Of a DNA stretch of 64,000 nt, positions 17,706-26,652 are shown one piece after another. The notes beneath the pieces were generated by a model. That model saw only the letters and a program-made list of their open reading frames with translations, was not told the origin of the DNA and ran no database searches. Within the stretch, counting starts at the first letter, position 1; every line of letters starts with the position of its first letter. Position numbers and translations under genes: made by a program. The DNA comes from Pseudomonas pseudonitroreducens (GTDB taxonomy: Bacteria; Pseudomonadota; Gammaproteobacteria; Pseudomonadales; Pseudomonadaceae): assembly GCF_021603645.1 (NCBI RefSeq), contig NZ_BQHJ01000009.1, positions 1 to 64,000 on the forward strand. Reading direction: 5' to 3'.

Positions 17706-17763
17706 GCCAGCGGCAGCGAGATGCTCATGTGCTGTAGCACACTCCGCTCTCACTGCCGCTGGC
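17706..17763. repeat. Long nested hairpin downstream of lsfA
   Basis: GCCAGCGGCAG (17706-17716) pairs with CTGCCGCTGGC (17753-17763). An inner TGTGCT-gt-AGCACA hairpin lies at 17728-17741. The form resembles an intergenic palindromic element. It lies upstream of the true lsfA terminator at 17826. Confidence 0.6.
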
Positions 17764-17825
17764 GCCTTGCCTGGCTCTAGCTCGCGCGCTTCGGAGGCAG
17801 AAGTTTCAACCTCGAGCGGGAAATC

Positions 17826-17850
17826 GGGCCGGTTCGCCGGCCCATTTTTT
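17826..17850 (+). terminator. Intrinsic terminator of lsfA
   Basis: GGGCCGG-TTCG-CCGGCCC followed by ATTTTTT: a classic stem, stable tetraloop and T-run. Confidence 0.88.
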
Positions 17851-17957
17851 ATCTTTCACGCGCGGACCACGCCGCGCTTTTTTATTCGCTTCAGTCCCCG
17901 TCCTGACTTGCCCGCCAAACGGGAAGAAGACACCAGCCCACGCCAAGGAGAACGACC

Positions 17958-18974
17958 ATGGGTCATTCCACCTGGCGCCGCAGCCTGGCCGTCGCTCTTC
18001 TCGCGAGCCTGCCGATCGGCGCCTACAACAGCCCCATCCAAGCCGCCGACGCACCCAGGGAGGTGCGCCTGGACTACGCCTACTACGCGCCCACCAGCCT
18101 GGTGCTCAAGCACTTCGGCTGGCTGGAGAAATCCCTCAAGCCGCAGGGCACCGAAGTGCGCTGGATATTCAGCCAGGGCAGCAACCGTTCGCTGGAATAC
18201 CTCAACGCCGGCAGTACCGACTTCGCTTCCACCGCAGGCCTGGCCGCCGTGCTCAGCCGCGCCAATGGTGCGCCGCTGAAGACCGTCTACATCGCCAGCC
18301 GTCCGGAGTGGACCGCGCTGGTGGTGCCCAAGGATTCGCCGCTCAAGTCCGTGGCCGACCTCAAGGGCAAGAAGATCGCCGCCACCAAGGGCACCGATCC
18401 CTACCTGTTCCTCCTGCGCAGCCTGCAGCAGGCCGGGCTGGACAAGAACGATGTGGAGATCGTCCACCTGCAGCACCCGGACGGCCGTGCCGCGCTGGAG
18501 CAGGGCAGGGTGGATGCCTGGGCGGGGCTGGACCCGCACATGGCCGCCAGCGAACTGCAGGCCGGTTCACGCCTGCTGTACCGCAACGTCGACTTCAACA
18601 GCTACGGCGTGCTCAGCGTCACCGAGAAATTCGAGCAGGAGCAGCCGGCGCTGATCAAGCAGGTCATCGCCGCCTACGAGGAGGCGCGCCAGTGGGCCAT
18701 TGCCCACCCGGAGGAGACCGCGAAGCTGCTCGCCGAGGAGGCCAAGCTGCCGCTTGAAGTGGCGAAGCTGCAACTCTCGCGCACCGACTTCAGCAAACCG
18801 CTGCCGGGGGCCGAGCAGGTTGCCGCGCTGAAAGCCGCCGCACCGATCCTGGTCGATGAGCAACTGGTTCGTCCGGGTACCGACGTCACCGCCGTGGTGG
18901 ATCAGCTGATCGCTCCGCAACTGGCTGGCGAGGTCATCGGCAAGGCTGGCGCCGTCGCCAAGGCGGAGCAGTAA
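17958..18974 (+). CDS. ABC transporter substrate-binding protein (sulfonate/taurine type)
   Basis: A 338-residue periplasmic binding protein of the SsuA/TauA/NrtA class with a signal peptide (about residues 1-30, cleaved after IQAA). It should capture an organic sulfur compound for the permease and ATPase encoded downstream. The mature protein has no cysteine and a single methionine, as expected for proteins made during sulfur starvation. RBS is AAGGAGAA. Gene order lsfA-SBP-permease-ATPase-ssuE matches P. aeruginosa PA3450-PA3446 (recalled). The substrate is not known from sequence. Confidence 0.92.
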   Translation: MGHSTWRRSLAVALLASLPIGAYNSPIQAADAPREVRLDYAYYAPTSLVLKHFGWLEKSLKPQGTEVRWIFSQGSNRSLEYLNAGSTDFASTAGLAAVLSRANGAPLKTVYIASRPEWTALVVPKDSPLKSVADLKGKKIAATKGTDPYLFLLRSLQQAGLDKNDVEIVHLQHPDGRAALEQGRVDAWAGLDPHMAASELQAGSRLLYRNVDFNSYGVLSVTEKFEQEQPALIKQVIAAYEEARQWAIAHPEETAKLLAEEAKLPLEVAKLQLSRTDFSKPLPGAEQVAALKAAAPILVDEQLVRPGTDVTAVVDQLIAPQLAGEVIGKAGAVAKAEQ

Positions 18975-18977
18975 GCC

Positions 18978-19817
18978 ATGCCACCCCAGAGCCTGCCGAC
19001 CCAGAGCCTGCGCCTCGCCCGCCAGCAGCGGCAGCAGCCAACGCTGCGCTGGCCGCGGCTGAGCTGGCGCGCCTGGCTGCTGCCGCTGCTGCTGTGCGCG
19101 GTGCTGGAACTGGTGGTACGCGTCGGCTGGCTGCCCGAGCACCAGATGCCGGCACCCAGCAGCGTTGCGCTGACGCTCTGGCAACTGGCCCAGGGCGAGC
19201 TGTGGAAACACGTGGCGGCCAGCCTTGCGCGGGTGGCTGCCGGCTTCTCCATCGGCGCGGCGTTGGCCATCCTGATCGGCACCTGGGTCGGCCTCAGCCA
19301 GCGTGCCGAGGCTTATCTCGAACCGACTTTCCAGGCATTGCGGGCCATCCCCAGCCTCGCCTGGGTGCCGCTCCTGCTGCTCTGGCTGGGCATCGACGAG
19401 ACACCGAAGATCGTCCTGATCGCCCTCGGCGCCTTCTTCCCCGTGTATCTCTCGCTGGTAGCCGGCGTGCGTAACGTCGACCGCAAGTGGGTCGAGCTGG
19501 GCCGGCTGTATCACCTGTCGCCGTTCGCCCTGGTGCGGCGGATTCTGCTGCCGGCGGCGTTGCCGAGCCTGTTCACCGGCTTGCGCGGCGCGCTGAGCCT
19601 GAGCTGGATGTTCCTCGTCGCCGCCGAGCTGATCGCCGCCACCCGTGGCCTGGGCTACCTGCTCAGCGATGGCCGGGAAACCTCGCGGCCGGACATCGTC
19701 ATCGCCGCGATCCTGGTGCTGGCGGTGCTCGGCAAGCTCAGCGACAGCCTGCTCAAGGCGCTGGAGCAGCGCGCGCTGGCCTGGCGCGACACCTTCCTCG
19801 GCAATGGAGAGAGCTGA
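18978..19817 (+). CDS. ABC transporter permease (sulfonate/taurine type)
   Basis: A 279-residue inner-membrane permease with about six membrane segments and the cytoplasmic EAA-like loop (VELGRLYHLSPFALVRRILLPAALPSL) that docks the ATPase. It starts 3 nt after the binding-protein stop and its TGA overlaps the next ATG by one base (TGATGA), so the three genes are translationally coupled. Partner of the genes at 17958 and 19817. Confidence 0.92.
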   Translation: MPPQSLPTQSLRLARQQRQQPTLRWPRLSWRAWLLPLLLCAVLELVVRVGWLPEHQMPAPSSVALTLWQLAQGELWKHVAASLARVAAGFSIGAALAILIGTWVGLSQRAEAYLEPTFQALRAIPSLAWVPLLLLWLGIDETPKIVLIALGAFFPVYLSLVAGVRNVDRKWVELGRLYHLSPFALVRRILLPAALPSLFTGLRGALSLSWMFLVAAELIAATRGLGYLLSDGRETSRPDIVIAAILVLAVLGKLSDSLLKALEQRALAWRDTFLGNGES

Positions 19818-20569
19818 TGAGCGCCTTGCTGGCACTGTGTGATATCCGCAAGAGCTTCTCCGGCGTGCGGGTGCTGGACGACGTCAGCCTGAGCCTGGCG
19901 CCGGGCGAAGTGGTCAGCCTGCTCGGCCCCAGTGGCTGTGGAAAAAGTACCCTGCTGCGCATCGCCGCCGGGCTGGATGACGAATTCGCCGGCTCGCTGG
20001 AGCGCAATCCGCTGCTGGGCTTCGGCCCGCATGGCGATACCGGCCGTGGCGGCGGTGGCGTCGGCGTGGTGTTCCAGGAGCCGCGCCTGCTGCCCTGGCT
20101 CAGCGTGGCGCAGAACATCGGCTTCGCCGACGGCTGGTTGGCCGACGATACCCGCATCGAGCACCTGCTGCGCGACGTGGGCCTGGAAGGCAAGGGCGAC
20201 CTGCTGCCCAAGCAGCTCTCCGGCGGCATGGCCCAGCGTGCGGCCATCGCTCGTGGCCTCTATGGCCGGCCGCAGGTACTGCTGCTGGACGAGCCCTTCA
20301 GCGCGGTGGACGCCTTCACCCGCATCCGCCTGCAGGACCTGATCCAGCAACTGGCGCTGGAGTACGACATCAGCATCCTGCTGGTCACCCACGACCTCGA
20401 CGAAGCCTTCTACCTCAGCGACCGCGTCCTGCTGCTGGGCGGCACGCCCAGCCGCCTGCGCCGCGAATTCCCCGTGCCGCTGCCGCGCCCGCGCGACCGT
20501 CGCGCGGTGGAACTGGCCTTCCTGCGCGGCGAAGCGCTGACCGAACTGCACCAGTCGCACGTCATCTGA
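19817..20569 (+). CDS. ABC transporter ATP-binding protein (sulfonate/taurine type)
   Basis: A 250-residue ATPase. I chose the ATG at 19817 because it overlaps the permease stop and gives the normal family start (MSALLALCDIRKSF). Walker A GPSGCGKST, Q-loop VFQEPRLLPW, signature LSGGMAQRAAIARG, Walker B VLLLDEPFSAVD, H-loop VTHDLDEA. It energises import through the adjacent permease. It ends the first ABC operon, followed by a palindromic repeat before ssuE. Confidence 0.93.
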   Translation: MSALLALCDIRKSFSGVRVLDDVSLSLAPGEVVSLLGPSGCGKSTLLRIAAGLDDEFAGSLERNPLLGFGPHGDTGRGGGGVGVVFQEPRLLPWLSVAQNIGFADGWLADDTRIEHLLRDVGLEGKGDLLPKQLSGGMAQRAAIARGLYGRPQVLLLDEPFSAVDAFTRIRLQDLIQQLALEYDISILLVTHDLDEAFYLSDRVLLLGGTPSRLRREFPVPLPRPRDRRAVELAFLRGEALTELHQSHVI

Positions 20570-20607
20570 CGTTCCGCCCCTACGGAATGCCGCTGTGCTC
20601 GGATCGG

Positions 20608-20723
20608 CCCTCACCCTAGCCCTCTCCCAGAGGGAGAGGGGACCGTTCGGTGCAGGATGAAACCACAGCATCAGCCGGCACGGCCTGCCCCCTCTCCCTA
20701 AGGGAGAGGGTTGGGGTGAGGGG
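20608..20723. repeat. Inverted repeat, CCCTCACCC/CCCTCTCCC family
   Basis: The two arms (CCCTCACCCTAGCCCTCTCCC-like and its complement) flank a core with GTTCGGTGCAGGATGAAACCA. The same core recurs in the opposite orientation at 55950-56055, so this is a dispersed composite element. Confidence 0.75.
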
Positions 20724-20744
20724 AAAATGCAAGCGCAGAATTAT

Positions 20745-20901
20745 CCCGGAGAAGACAGTTGTTCATGCTTTTAAAACAAAATCGCATAATCAAATGAAAA
20801 AATAACATTTATTGGAATATGAGGTTGCCTGTTAAGGTCTATGCACATTGGTTAGCAGGACGGCATTTGTATCGTCCTGGTCGTTATAAGGAAGCGTGCA
20901 G
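20745..20901 (+). promoter_or_regulatory. AT-rich ssu promoter and leader hairpin
   Basis: A block of roughly 70 bp with very low GC precedes ssuE, like that before lsfA. It suggests shared sulfur-starvation (CysB-type) control. The leader contains a 7-bp hairpin (CAGGACG / CGTCCTG, 20856-20879) ending 22 nt before the chosen ssuE ATG. An AAGGA ribosome-binding site lies at 20888-20892. Confidence 0.45.
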
Positions 20902-21495
20902 ATGTATGTAGTCACCCTTGCCGGCAGCCCCAGCCAGCGTTCCCGTTCCGGTGTCCTCCTGGATGTCGCACGGAACTGGCTGCACGCCCACGGCGCCGAG
21001 GTGCGCTCCTACTCCGTGCACGACTTTCCCGCTGAAGACCTGCTGCATGCGCGCTTCGACAGCCCGCGGGTGATGGAGCTGATCGAGCAGGTCCTGCGCG
21101 CCGACGGCCTGGTGATCTCCACGCCGGTGTACAAGGCGTCCATTGCCGGTGCGCTGAAAGTGATTCTCGACCTGCTGCCGGAGCGGGCATTGGCGCACAA
21201 GGTGGTGCTGCCCCTGGCCACCGGCGGCAGCAACGCCCACATGCTGGCGGTGGACTACGCGCTCAAGCCGGTCCTCGCTGCGCTGAAGGCCCAGGAAACC
21301 CTGCATGGCGTGTTCGCCGAAGAGAGCCAGGTGCAATACCCCGAGGGCAATTCCCCGGCACGCCTGGAGTCGACCCTCGAACACCGGCTGCTGGAATCCC
21401 TGGAACAGTTCCACGGCGCCCTCGCGCGCCGGCCGAAACCCATCGACCCGAACCTGCTCAACGAACGGCTGATCAACGCCCGCTGGAGCATCTGA
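20902..21495 (+). CDS. ssuE: NADPH-dependent FMN reductase SsuE
   Basis: A 197-residue flavodoxin-fold FMN reductase that supplies FMNH2 to the sulfonate monooxygenase SsuD. Phosphate-binding motif [12 protein letters not shown] and the [14 protein letters not shown] segment are typical of SsuE. I prefer the ATG at 20902 over the GTG at 20896 because the AAGGA is 9 nt from the former and only 3 nt from the latter. It is the first gene of ssuEADCBF. It has no cysteine and three methionines. Confidence 0.95.
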   Translation: MYVVTLAGSPSQRSRSGVLLDVARNWLHAHGAEVRSYSVHDFPAEDLLHARFDSPRVMELIEQVLRADGLVISTPVYKASIAGALKVILDLLPERALAHKVVLPLATGGSNAHMLAVDYALKPVLAALKAQETLHGVFAEESQVQYPEGNSPARLESTLEHRLLESLEQFHGALARRPKPIDPNLLNERLINARWSI

Positions 21496-21630
21496 CAGGC
21501 AACTCCACGCAGGAACACGCCAAGCCCCGAACCGGCAGGCGGCAACTGCGTCACCAACAAGAAAAGGCCCTCACCGTCCCGTCAACGGGACCGCAGGTCC
21601 GGCAATCACACTCGATGAAGGATCACTCCC

Positions 21631-22596
21631 ATGCGGACCCTTACTTTGCGTAGTGGACTGGCGGCCCTGCTGATCGCGGCCCTGTCCTACAACGTCCAGG
21701 CGGACGAACAACCCGGCACCCTGCGTATCGGTTATCAGAAATACGGCACCCTGGTGTTGCTCAAGGCCCGTGGCACGCTGGAGAAGCGCCTGGCCGAGCA
21801 GGGCGTCAAGGTGCAATGGACCGAATTCCCCGGTGGCCCGCAGCTGCTCGAAGGGCTGAACGTCGGCAGCATCGACTTCGGCGTCACCGGCGAGACCCCG
21901 CCGGTGTTCGCCCAGGCTGCTGGCGCCGATCTGGTCTATGTGGCCCACGAGCCGCCGGCACCGACCAGCGAAGCGATCCTGCTGCCCAAGGATTCGCCGA
22001 TCAAATCCGTCGCCGAGCTGAAGGGCAAGAAAGTCGCCCTGAACAAAGGCTCCAACGTGCACTACCTGCTGGTGCGTGCCCTGGAAAAGGCCGGCCTGAA
22101 ATACACCGATATCCAGCCCGTCTACCTGCCGCCGGCCGACGCCCGCGCCGCCTTCGAGCGTGGCAGCGTCGATGCCTGGGTGATCTGGGACCCGTACCAG
22201 GCTGCCGCCGAGAAACAGCTCGCCGCCCGCACCCTGGTGGATGGCAGCGGTCTTGTGGATAACCACCAGTTCTACCTGGCGACCCGCCCCTACGCGAACA
22301 ACCACCCGCAGGTGATCACCACCCTGATCGACGAAGTGCGTTCGGTGGGCGAGTGGTCGCAGCAGAACCCGCAGCAGGTGACCGACCAGGTTGCGCCGCT
22401 GCTCGGCCTGCCGGCGGACATCACCTTCACCGCGGTGAAACGCCAGGGCTACGGCGCCCAGCCGATCACCCCGGAAGTCACCGCCGCGCAGCAGAAGATC
22501 GCCGACACCTTCACCGACCTGAAGCTGATCCCGAAGAAGCTGAGCATCAAGGACGTGGTGTGGACGGCGCCGGCCAAGGTAGCCGCCAGCAACTAA
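21631..22596 (+). CDS. ssuA: Aliphatic sulfonate ABC transporter substrate-binding protein SsuA
   Basis: A 321-residue periplasmic sulfonate-binding protein with a signal peptide (about 1-24, cleaved after VQA). The LRIGYQKYGTLVLLKARG and PKDSPIKSVAELKGKKVALNKGSNVHYLL segments are typical of SsuA. The mature chain contains neither cysteine nor methionine. It delivers sulfonates to SsuBC. A REP-type element separates it from ssuD. Confidence 0.94.
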   Translation: MRTLTLRSGLAALLIAALSYNVQADEQPGTLRIGYQKYGTLVLLKARGTLEKRLAEQGVKVQWTEFPGGPQLLEGLNVGSIDFGVTGETPPVFAQAAGADLVYVAHEPPAPTSEAILLPKDSPIKSVAELKGKKVALNKGSNVHYLLVRALEKAGLKYTDIQPVYLPPADARAAFERGSVDAWVIWDPYQAAAEKQLAARTLVDGSGLVDNHQFYLATRPYANNHPQVITTLIDEVRSVGEWSQQNPQQVTDQVAPLLGLPADITFTAVKRQGYGAQPITPEVTAAQQKIADTFTDLKLIPKKLSIKDVVWTAPAKVAASN

Positions 22597-22605
22597 CCCG
22601 CTTTG

Positions 22606-22684
22606 TGTAGGAGCGAGCTTGCTCGCGAACCCGCCCAGCGCCAGCGCTGCCGGGAAATCTGTTCGCGAGCAAGCTCGCTCCTAC
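22606..22684. repeat. REP-type inverted repeat inside the ssu operon
   Basis: TGTAGGAGCGAGCTTGCTCGCGAA and its near-complement flank a short GC-rich loop. It lies in the 168-bp gap between ssuA and ssuD, where it could stop RNA decay and favour the upstream binding-protein message. The effect is inference. Confidence 0.85.
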
Positions 22685-22764
22685 GAAGAACAGCAGCAAC
22701 ACGTACACCCACCCCTTCATCGCGCGGCTACGCCACGCCGGCGCGCTTATCTGGAGTTACTGCG

Positions 22765-23928
22765 ATGAGTCTCAACATCTTCTGGTTCCTGCCGACCCAC
22801 GGCGACGGCCACTACCTGGGCACCGCCGAAGGCGCCCGCGCCGTGGACCACGGTTATCTGCAACAGGTCGCCCAGGCCGCCGACCGCCTCGGTTTCGGCG
22901 GCGTGCTGATCCCCACCGGCCGCTCCTGCGAGGATTCCTGGCTGGTCGCCGCCTCGCTGATCCCGGTGACCCAGCGCCTGAAGTTCCTGGTCGCCCTGCG
23001 CCCGGGCATCATTTCCCCGACCGTGGCCGCCCGCCAGGCCGCAACCCTCGACCGGCTCTCCGGTGGGCGCGCGCTGTTCAACCTGGTGACCGGTGGCGAC
23101 CCGGACGAGCTGGCCGGTGACGGCCTGCACCTGAGCCATGCCGAGCGCTACGAAGCCTCGGTCGAGTTCACCCGCATCTGGCGCCGCGTACTGGAAGGCG
23201 AAACCGTCGACTACGACGGCAAGCACCTGCAAGTGAAGGGCGCCAAGCTGCTCTATCCGCCGATCCAGCAACCGCGTCCGCCGCTGTACTTCGGTGGTTC
23301 CTCCGACGCCGCGCAGGACCTTGCCGCCGAGCAGGTCGAGCTGTACCTGACCTGGGGCGAGCCGCCGGCCGCCGTCGCCGAGAAAATCGCCCAGGTCCGC
23401 GAAAAGGCTGCCAAGCAGGGCCGCAGCGTGCGCTTCGGCATCCGCCTGCATGTGATCGTCCGCGAGACCAACGAGGAAGCCTGGCAGGCTGCCGACCGCC
23501 TGATCTCCCACCTGGACCAGGACACCATCGACCGCGCCCAGGCGTCCCTGGCGCGCTTCGATTCCGTCGGCCAGCAGCGCATGGCCGCCCTGCACGGCGG
23601 CAGCAAGGACAAGCTGGAAGTCAGCCCCAACCTCTGGGCCGGTGTCGGCCTGGTTCGCGGCGGCGCCGGTACCGCGCTGGTCGGCGACGGCCCCACGGTG
23701 GCGGCACGCGTGAAGGAATACGCCGACCTGGGGATCGACACCTTCATCTTCTCCGGCTACCCGCACCTGGAAGAGTCCTACCGGGTCGCCGAACTGCTCT
23801 TCCCGCACCTGGACCTGGCCCAGCCCCAGCAACCGCAGGCGCGCGGCTACGTCAGCCCGTTCGGCGAGATGGTCGCTAATGATTCTCTGCCTCCTAAAAA
23901 GCTGCCCAAGGCTGCATCGGCGAGCTGA
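22765..23928 (+). CDS. ssuD: FMNH2-dependent alkanesulfonate monooxygenase SsuD
   Basis: A 387-residue bacterial-luciferase-family enzyme. With FMNH2 from SsuE and O2 it splits alkanesulfonates into aldehyde and sulfite. Typical segments are [20 protein letters not shown], the active-site Cys in GRSCEDSW (about residue 54), and [18 protein letters not shown] chose the ATG at 22765 (GGAG ten bases upstream). It is flanked on both sides by palindromic repeats. It has one Cys and few Met. Confidence 0.95.
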   Translation: MSLNIFWFLPTHGDGHYLGTAEGARAVDHGYLQQVAQAADRLGFGGVLIPTGRSCEDSWLVAASLIPVTQRLKFLVALRPGIISPTVAARQAATLDRLSGGRALFNLVTGGDPDELAGDGLHLSHAERYEASVEFTRIWRRVLEGETVDYDGKHLQVKGAKLLYPPIQQPRPPLYFGGSSDAAQDLAAEQVELYLTWGEPPAAVAEKIAQVREKAAKQGRSVRFGIRLHVIVRETNEEAWQAADRLISHLDQDTIDRAQASLARFDSVGQQRMAALHGGSKDKLEVSPNLWAGVGLVRGGAGTALVGDGPTVAARVKEYADLGIDTFIFSGYPHLEESYRVAELLFPHLDLAQPQQPQARGYVSPFGEMVANDSLPPKKLPKAASAS

Positions 23929-23935
23929 CAAGACC

Positions 23936-24012
23936 GTAGGGCGAATAACGCAAAGCGTTATCCGCCACCGACGCGAGACGGCGGATGAAGCGTTCCGCTT
24001 CATGCGCCCTAC
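23936..24012. repeat. GTAGGGCG...CGCCCTAC inverted repeat between ssuD and ssuC
   Basis: GTAGGGCGAATAACGC and CATGCGCCCTAC ends enclose two shorter inverted motifs (AACGCAAAGCGTT and GAAGCGTTCCGCTTC). It belongs to a family with members at 32705, 56221 and 63487, and fills almost the whole ssuD-ssuC gap. Confidence 0.8.
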
Positions 24013-24032
24013 GACGAATCCGGAGAGAAGAG

Positions 24033-24821
24033 ATGAGCGTTTCCAACAATCTTGCCCAGCGCCTCGCGCCCTGGGCCCTGCCGGTGGGCCTGGTGGTGAT
24101 CTGGCAACTGGCGGTGGAGTTCGGCTGGCTGTCCAGCCGCATCCTCCCCGCGCCCAGCGCCGTGGCCGAGGCCGGCTACCACCTGGTGGTCAGCGGCGAG
24201 CTGTGGCAACACCTGGCGATCAGCACCTGGCGCGCCGCCGTCGGCTTCGTCATCGGTGGCAGCATCGGCCTGCTGCTGGGGCTGATCACCGGCCTGTCGA
24301 CGTGGGGCGAGCGCTTCCTCGACAGCTCGGTGCAGATGATTCGCAACGTGCCGCACCTGGCGCTGATCCCGCTGGTGATCCTGTGGTTCGGCATCGACGA
24401 GTCGGCGAAGATCTTCCTGGTCGCCCTCGGCACGCTGTTCCCGATTTACCTCAACACCTACCACGGCATCCGCAGCATCGATCCGGGCCTGCTGGAAATG
24501 TCGCGCAGCTACGGGCTGTCCGGCTTTGCGCTGTTCCGCCAGGTGATCCTGCCCGGCGCGCTGCCCTCGATCCTGGTGGGCGTGCGCTTCGCCCTGGGCT
24601 TCATGTGGCTGACCCTGATCGTCGCCGAGACCATTTCCGCCAATTCCGGCATCGGCTACCTGGCGATGAACGCCCGCGAGTTCCTGCAGACCGACGTAGT
24701 GGTCCTGGCCATCCTGCTCTATGCCGTGCTCGGCAAGCTGGCCGACCTCGCTGCCCGCGGCCTGGAACGCGTGTGGCTGCGCTGGCACCCGGCGTATCAG
24801 GTGAAAGGAGGTGCGGCATGA
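24033..24821 (+). CDS. ssuC: Aliphatic sulfonate ABC transporter permease SsuC
   Basis: A 262-residue inner-membrane permease with about six membrane segments and the EAA-like loop [27 protein letters not shown]. The ATG at 24033 follows GGAGAGAAG. It overlaps ssuB by four bases (ATGA). It forms the SsuABC importer with the genes at 21631 and 24818. Confidence 0.94.
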   Translation: MSVSNNLAQRLAPWALPVGLVVIWQLAVEFGWLSSRILPAPSAVAEAGYHLVVSGELWQHLAISTWRAAVGFVIGGSIGLLLGLITGLSTWGERFLDSSVQMIRNVPHLALIPLVILWFGIDESAKIFLVALGTLFPIYLNTYHGIRSIDPGLLEMSRSYGLSGFALFRQVILPGALPSILVGVRFALGFMWLTLIVAETISANSGIGYLAMNAREFLQTDVVVLAILLYAVLGKLADLAARGLERVWLRWHPAYQVKGGAA

Positions 24822-25630
24822 ACGCCGTAAACAACTTGCCGCAACAACTGAAGAAAGGCATCCCGCTGGCCCTGGAGAACGTGCGCAAGCGCTTCGGCGA
24901 GCGTGAAGTGCTCAAGGGTATCGACCTGCGCATTCCCGCCGGCCAGTTCGTCGCCATCGTCGGTCGCAGCGGTTGCGGCAAGAGCACCCTGCTGCGTCTG
25001 CTGGCCGGCCTCGATGCCGCCAGCGACGGCCAGTTGCTGGCGGGCTCCGCGCCGCTGGAAAGCGCTCGCGAAGAGACCCGCCTGATGTTCCAGGATTCGC
25101 GCCTGCTGCCGTGGAAACGGGTGATCGACAACGTCGGCCTCGGCCTCAAGGGCGACTGGCGCGGCAAGGCGCTGGAGGCGCTGGAAGCCGTGGGCCTGTC
25201 CGACCGCGCCAACGAGTGGCCGGCGGGCTTGTCCGGCGGCCAGAAGCAGCGCGTGGCCCTGGCCCGTGCGCTGATCCACCAGCCACGCCTGCTGCTGCTC
25301 GACGAGCCGCTGGGCGCCCTGGACGCGCTGACCCGTATCGAGATGCAGCAACTGATCGAAGGCCTCTGGCAGCAGCATGGCTTCACCGTGCTGCTGGTCA
25401 CCCACGATGTCAGCGAGGCCGTGGCCATCGCCGACCGGGTGATCCTCATCGAAGACGGTGAGATCGGCCTGGACCTGAATGTCGAGCTGCACCGGCCGCG
25501 CGCCCGTGGTTCGGCACGCCTGGCCGCGCTCGAAGCCGAAGTGCTCGAACGCGTGCTGTCGCTGCCGGCGCAGCCGCCCGAGCCGGAACCCGTATCGCCA
25601 CTGCCCACGCAACTGCGCTGGGCACTCTGA
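24818..25630 (+). CDS. ssuB: Aliphatic sulfonate ABC transporter ATP-binding protein SsuB
   Basis: A 270-residue ATPase with Walker [11 protein letters not shown]-loop [10 protein letters not shown], signature [15 protein letters not shown], Walker [13 protein letters not shown] and H-loop VTHDVSEA. The C-terminal Pro-rich tail extends slightly beyond the usual SsuB length. AAAGGAGG ribosome-binding site; four-base overlap with ssuC. Confidence 0.95.
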   Translation: MNAVNNLPQQLKKGIPLALENVRKRFGEREVLKGIDLRIPAGQFVAIVGRSGCGKSTLLRLLAGLDAASDGQLLAGSAPLESAREETRLMFQDSRLLPWKRVIDNVGLGLKGDWRGKALEALEAVGLSDRANEWPAGLSGGQKQRVALARALIHQPRLLLLDEPLGALDALTRIEMQQLIEGLWQQHGFTVLLVTHDVSEAVAIADRVILIEDGEIGLDLNVELHRPRARGSARLAALEAEVLERVLSLPAQPPEPEPVSPLPTQLRWAL

Positions 25631-25674
25631 TCCAACGTTCACACGTGTAACGCCATTCCCCAAGGAGAAACGCC

Positions 25675-25890
25675 ATGACCATCAAAGCCATCAACGTCCG
25701 CAACCAGTTCAAAGGCACCATCAAGGAAATCGTCGAAGGCGATGTGCTGTCGGAAATCGACGTGCAGACCGCCGCCGGCATCGTCACCTCGGTGATCACC
25801 ACCCGTTCCGTGAAAGAGCTGGAACTGGCCATCGGCAGCGAAGTGATCGCCTTCGTGAAATCCACCGAGGTGTCCATCGCCAAGCTCTGA
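25675..25890 (+). CDS. ssuF: TOBE/molbindin-domain protein SsuF
   Basis: A 71-residue protein made of one TOBE (molybdopterin-binding-like) domain (NVRNQFKGTIKEIVEGDVLSEIDV...). It is the last gene of the Pseudomonas ssuEADCBF operon and is required for growth on some organosulfur compounds in P. putida (recalled). Its biochemical role is unclear. No cysteine, and no methionine after the start. A strong AAGGAGAA site precedes it and a terminator follows. Confidence 0.92.
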   Translation: MTIKAINVRNQFKGTIKEIVEGDVLSEIDVQTAAGIVTSVITTRSVKELELAIGSEVIAFVKSTEVSIAKL

Positions 25891-25908
25891 ATGCGCCGCT
25901 GGAACACA

Positions 25909-25943
25909 ACGGGCAGTCCGGAAACGGGCTGCCCGTTTTCTTT
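25909..25943 (+). terminator. Intrinsic terminator of the ssu operon
   Basis: AACGGGCAG pairs with CTGCCCGTT around an 11-nt loop and is followed by TTCTTTTC, 18 nt after the ssuF stop. Confidence 0.85.
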
Positions 25944-25972
25944 TCGGGCCGCTTGTGGTGTTTCCAATGGGC

Positions 25973-26054
25973 GTAGGAGCGGACTCCGTCCGCGATGTGC
26001 CACCGGCCCGCTCGGAGCGGCCGGGAATCGATCGCGGACGGAGTCCGCTCCTAC
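25973..26054. repeat. Inverted repeat, GTAGGAGCGGACT...AGTCCGCTCCTAC family
   Basis: The two arms (GTAGGAGCGGACTCCGTCC and complement) are near-perfect and enclose a GC-rich loop. Family members also lie at 29307 and 54173, with a single half at 48740. Confidence 0.85.
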
Positions 26055-26139
26055 CCCCAAGCCCACCTTTGTGCGGGCTAGAGCAATTGCTCTACTTCCC
26101 CTAGACTCCGCTCAAACCAACAAGAGAAAGGAGTCCCGC

Positions 26140-26559
26140 ATGTCCCTGAGTCCCTCTGCCTTCGCGTTGCTCGGCCTGGTCGCCTGGACCGTGCTGCTGG
26201 TCCTGCTGCTGGTCAACCAGCGCGGCCTGCTGGTGATGTCCGGCCGTATGAAGGTCAACGTCTTCGCCGCCGACGGCAGCAACACCCCCGGTACTTTCGG
26301 CCAGCGCCTGGTGCGTGCCCACGCCAACTGCGTGGAGAACGTGCCGCTGTTCTGCGCCGTGCTGCTCTATGCCATGGTCACCGACCAGGTGCTGATCACC
26401 GATCCGCTGGCGCCGACCCTGCTGGTGGCGCGTATCGTCCAGTCCGTCGTGCACCTGCTCAGCACCTCGGCGCTGGCGGTGTGGGTGCGTTTCGCCGCGT
26501 TCTTCGTCCAGCTGATCATCCTGATCTGGTGGTTGCTGCGCCTTTCCACCCTGGTCTGA
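26140..26559 (+). CDS. MAPEG family membrane protein
   Basis: A 139-residue integral membrane protein with four predicted segments and the MAPEG pattern (RAHANCVENVPLFCAVLLYAM). The family includes microsomal glutathione transferases and related eicosanoid enzymes. The bacterial function here is unknown. The ATG at 26140 follows AAAGGAG. Confidence 0.88.
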   Translation: MSLSPSAFALLGLVAWTVLLVLLLVNQRGLLVMSGRMKVNVFAADGSNTPGTFGQRLVRAHANCVENVPLFCAVLLYAMVTDQVLITDPLAPTLLVARIVQSVVHLLSTSALAVWVRFAAFFVQLIILIWWLLRLSTLV

Positions 26560-26652
26560 GCGGCGACCGGAACAGTTGCACAGCGCAACTGTTCCTATGG
26601 GGCGTTACCGCCATGACATAGCATGGCGGACCGCACACGCGTCGAGGCTCTC

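Larger units (their letters stand above)
20570..20901. other. 332-bp gap: inverted repeat plus ssuE promoter region
   Basis: The first half carries a CCCTCACCC...GGGTGAGGG repeat pair (20608-20723). The second half (20745-20830) is AT-rich and leads into the ssuE promoter/leader. No gene is seen. Confidence 0.7.

Noticed and set aside
20896-20901. GTG start for ssuE two codons upstream
   Set aside because: The AAGGA site would be only 3 nt away. The ATG at 20902 has 9-nt spacing and gives the family length.
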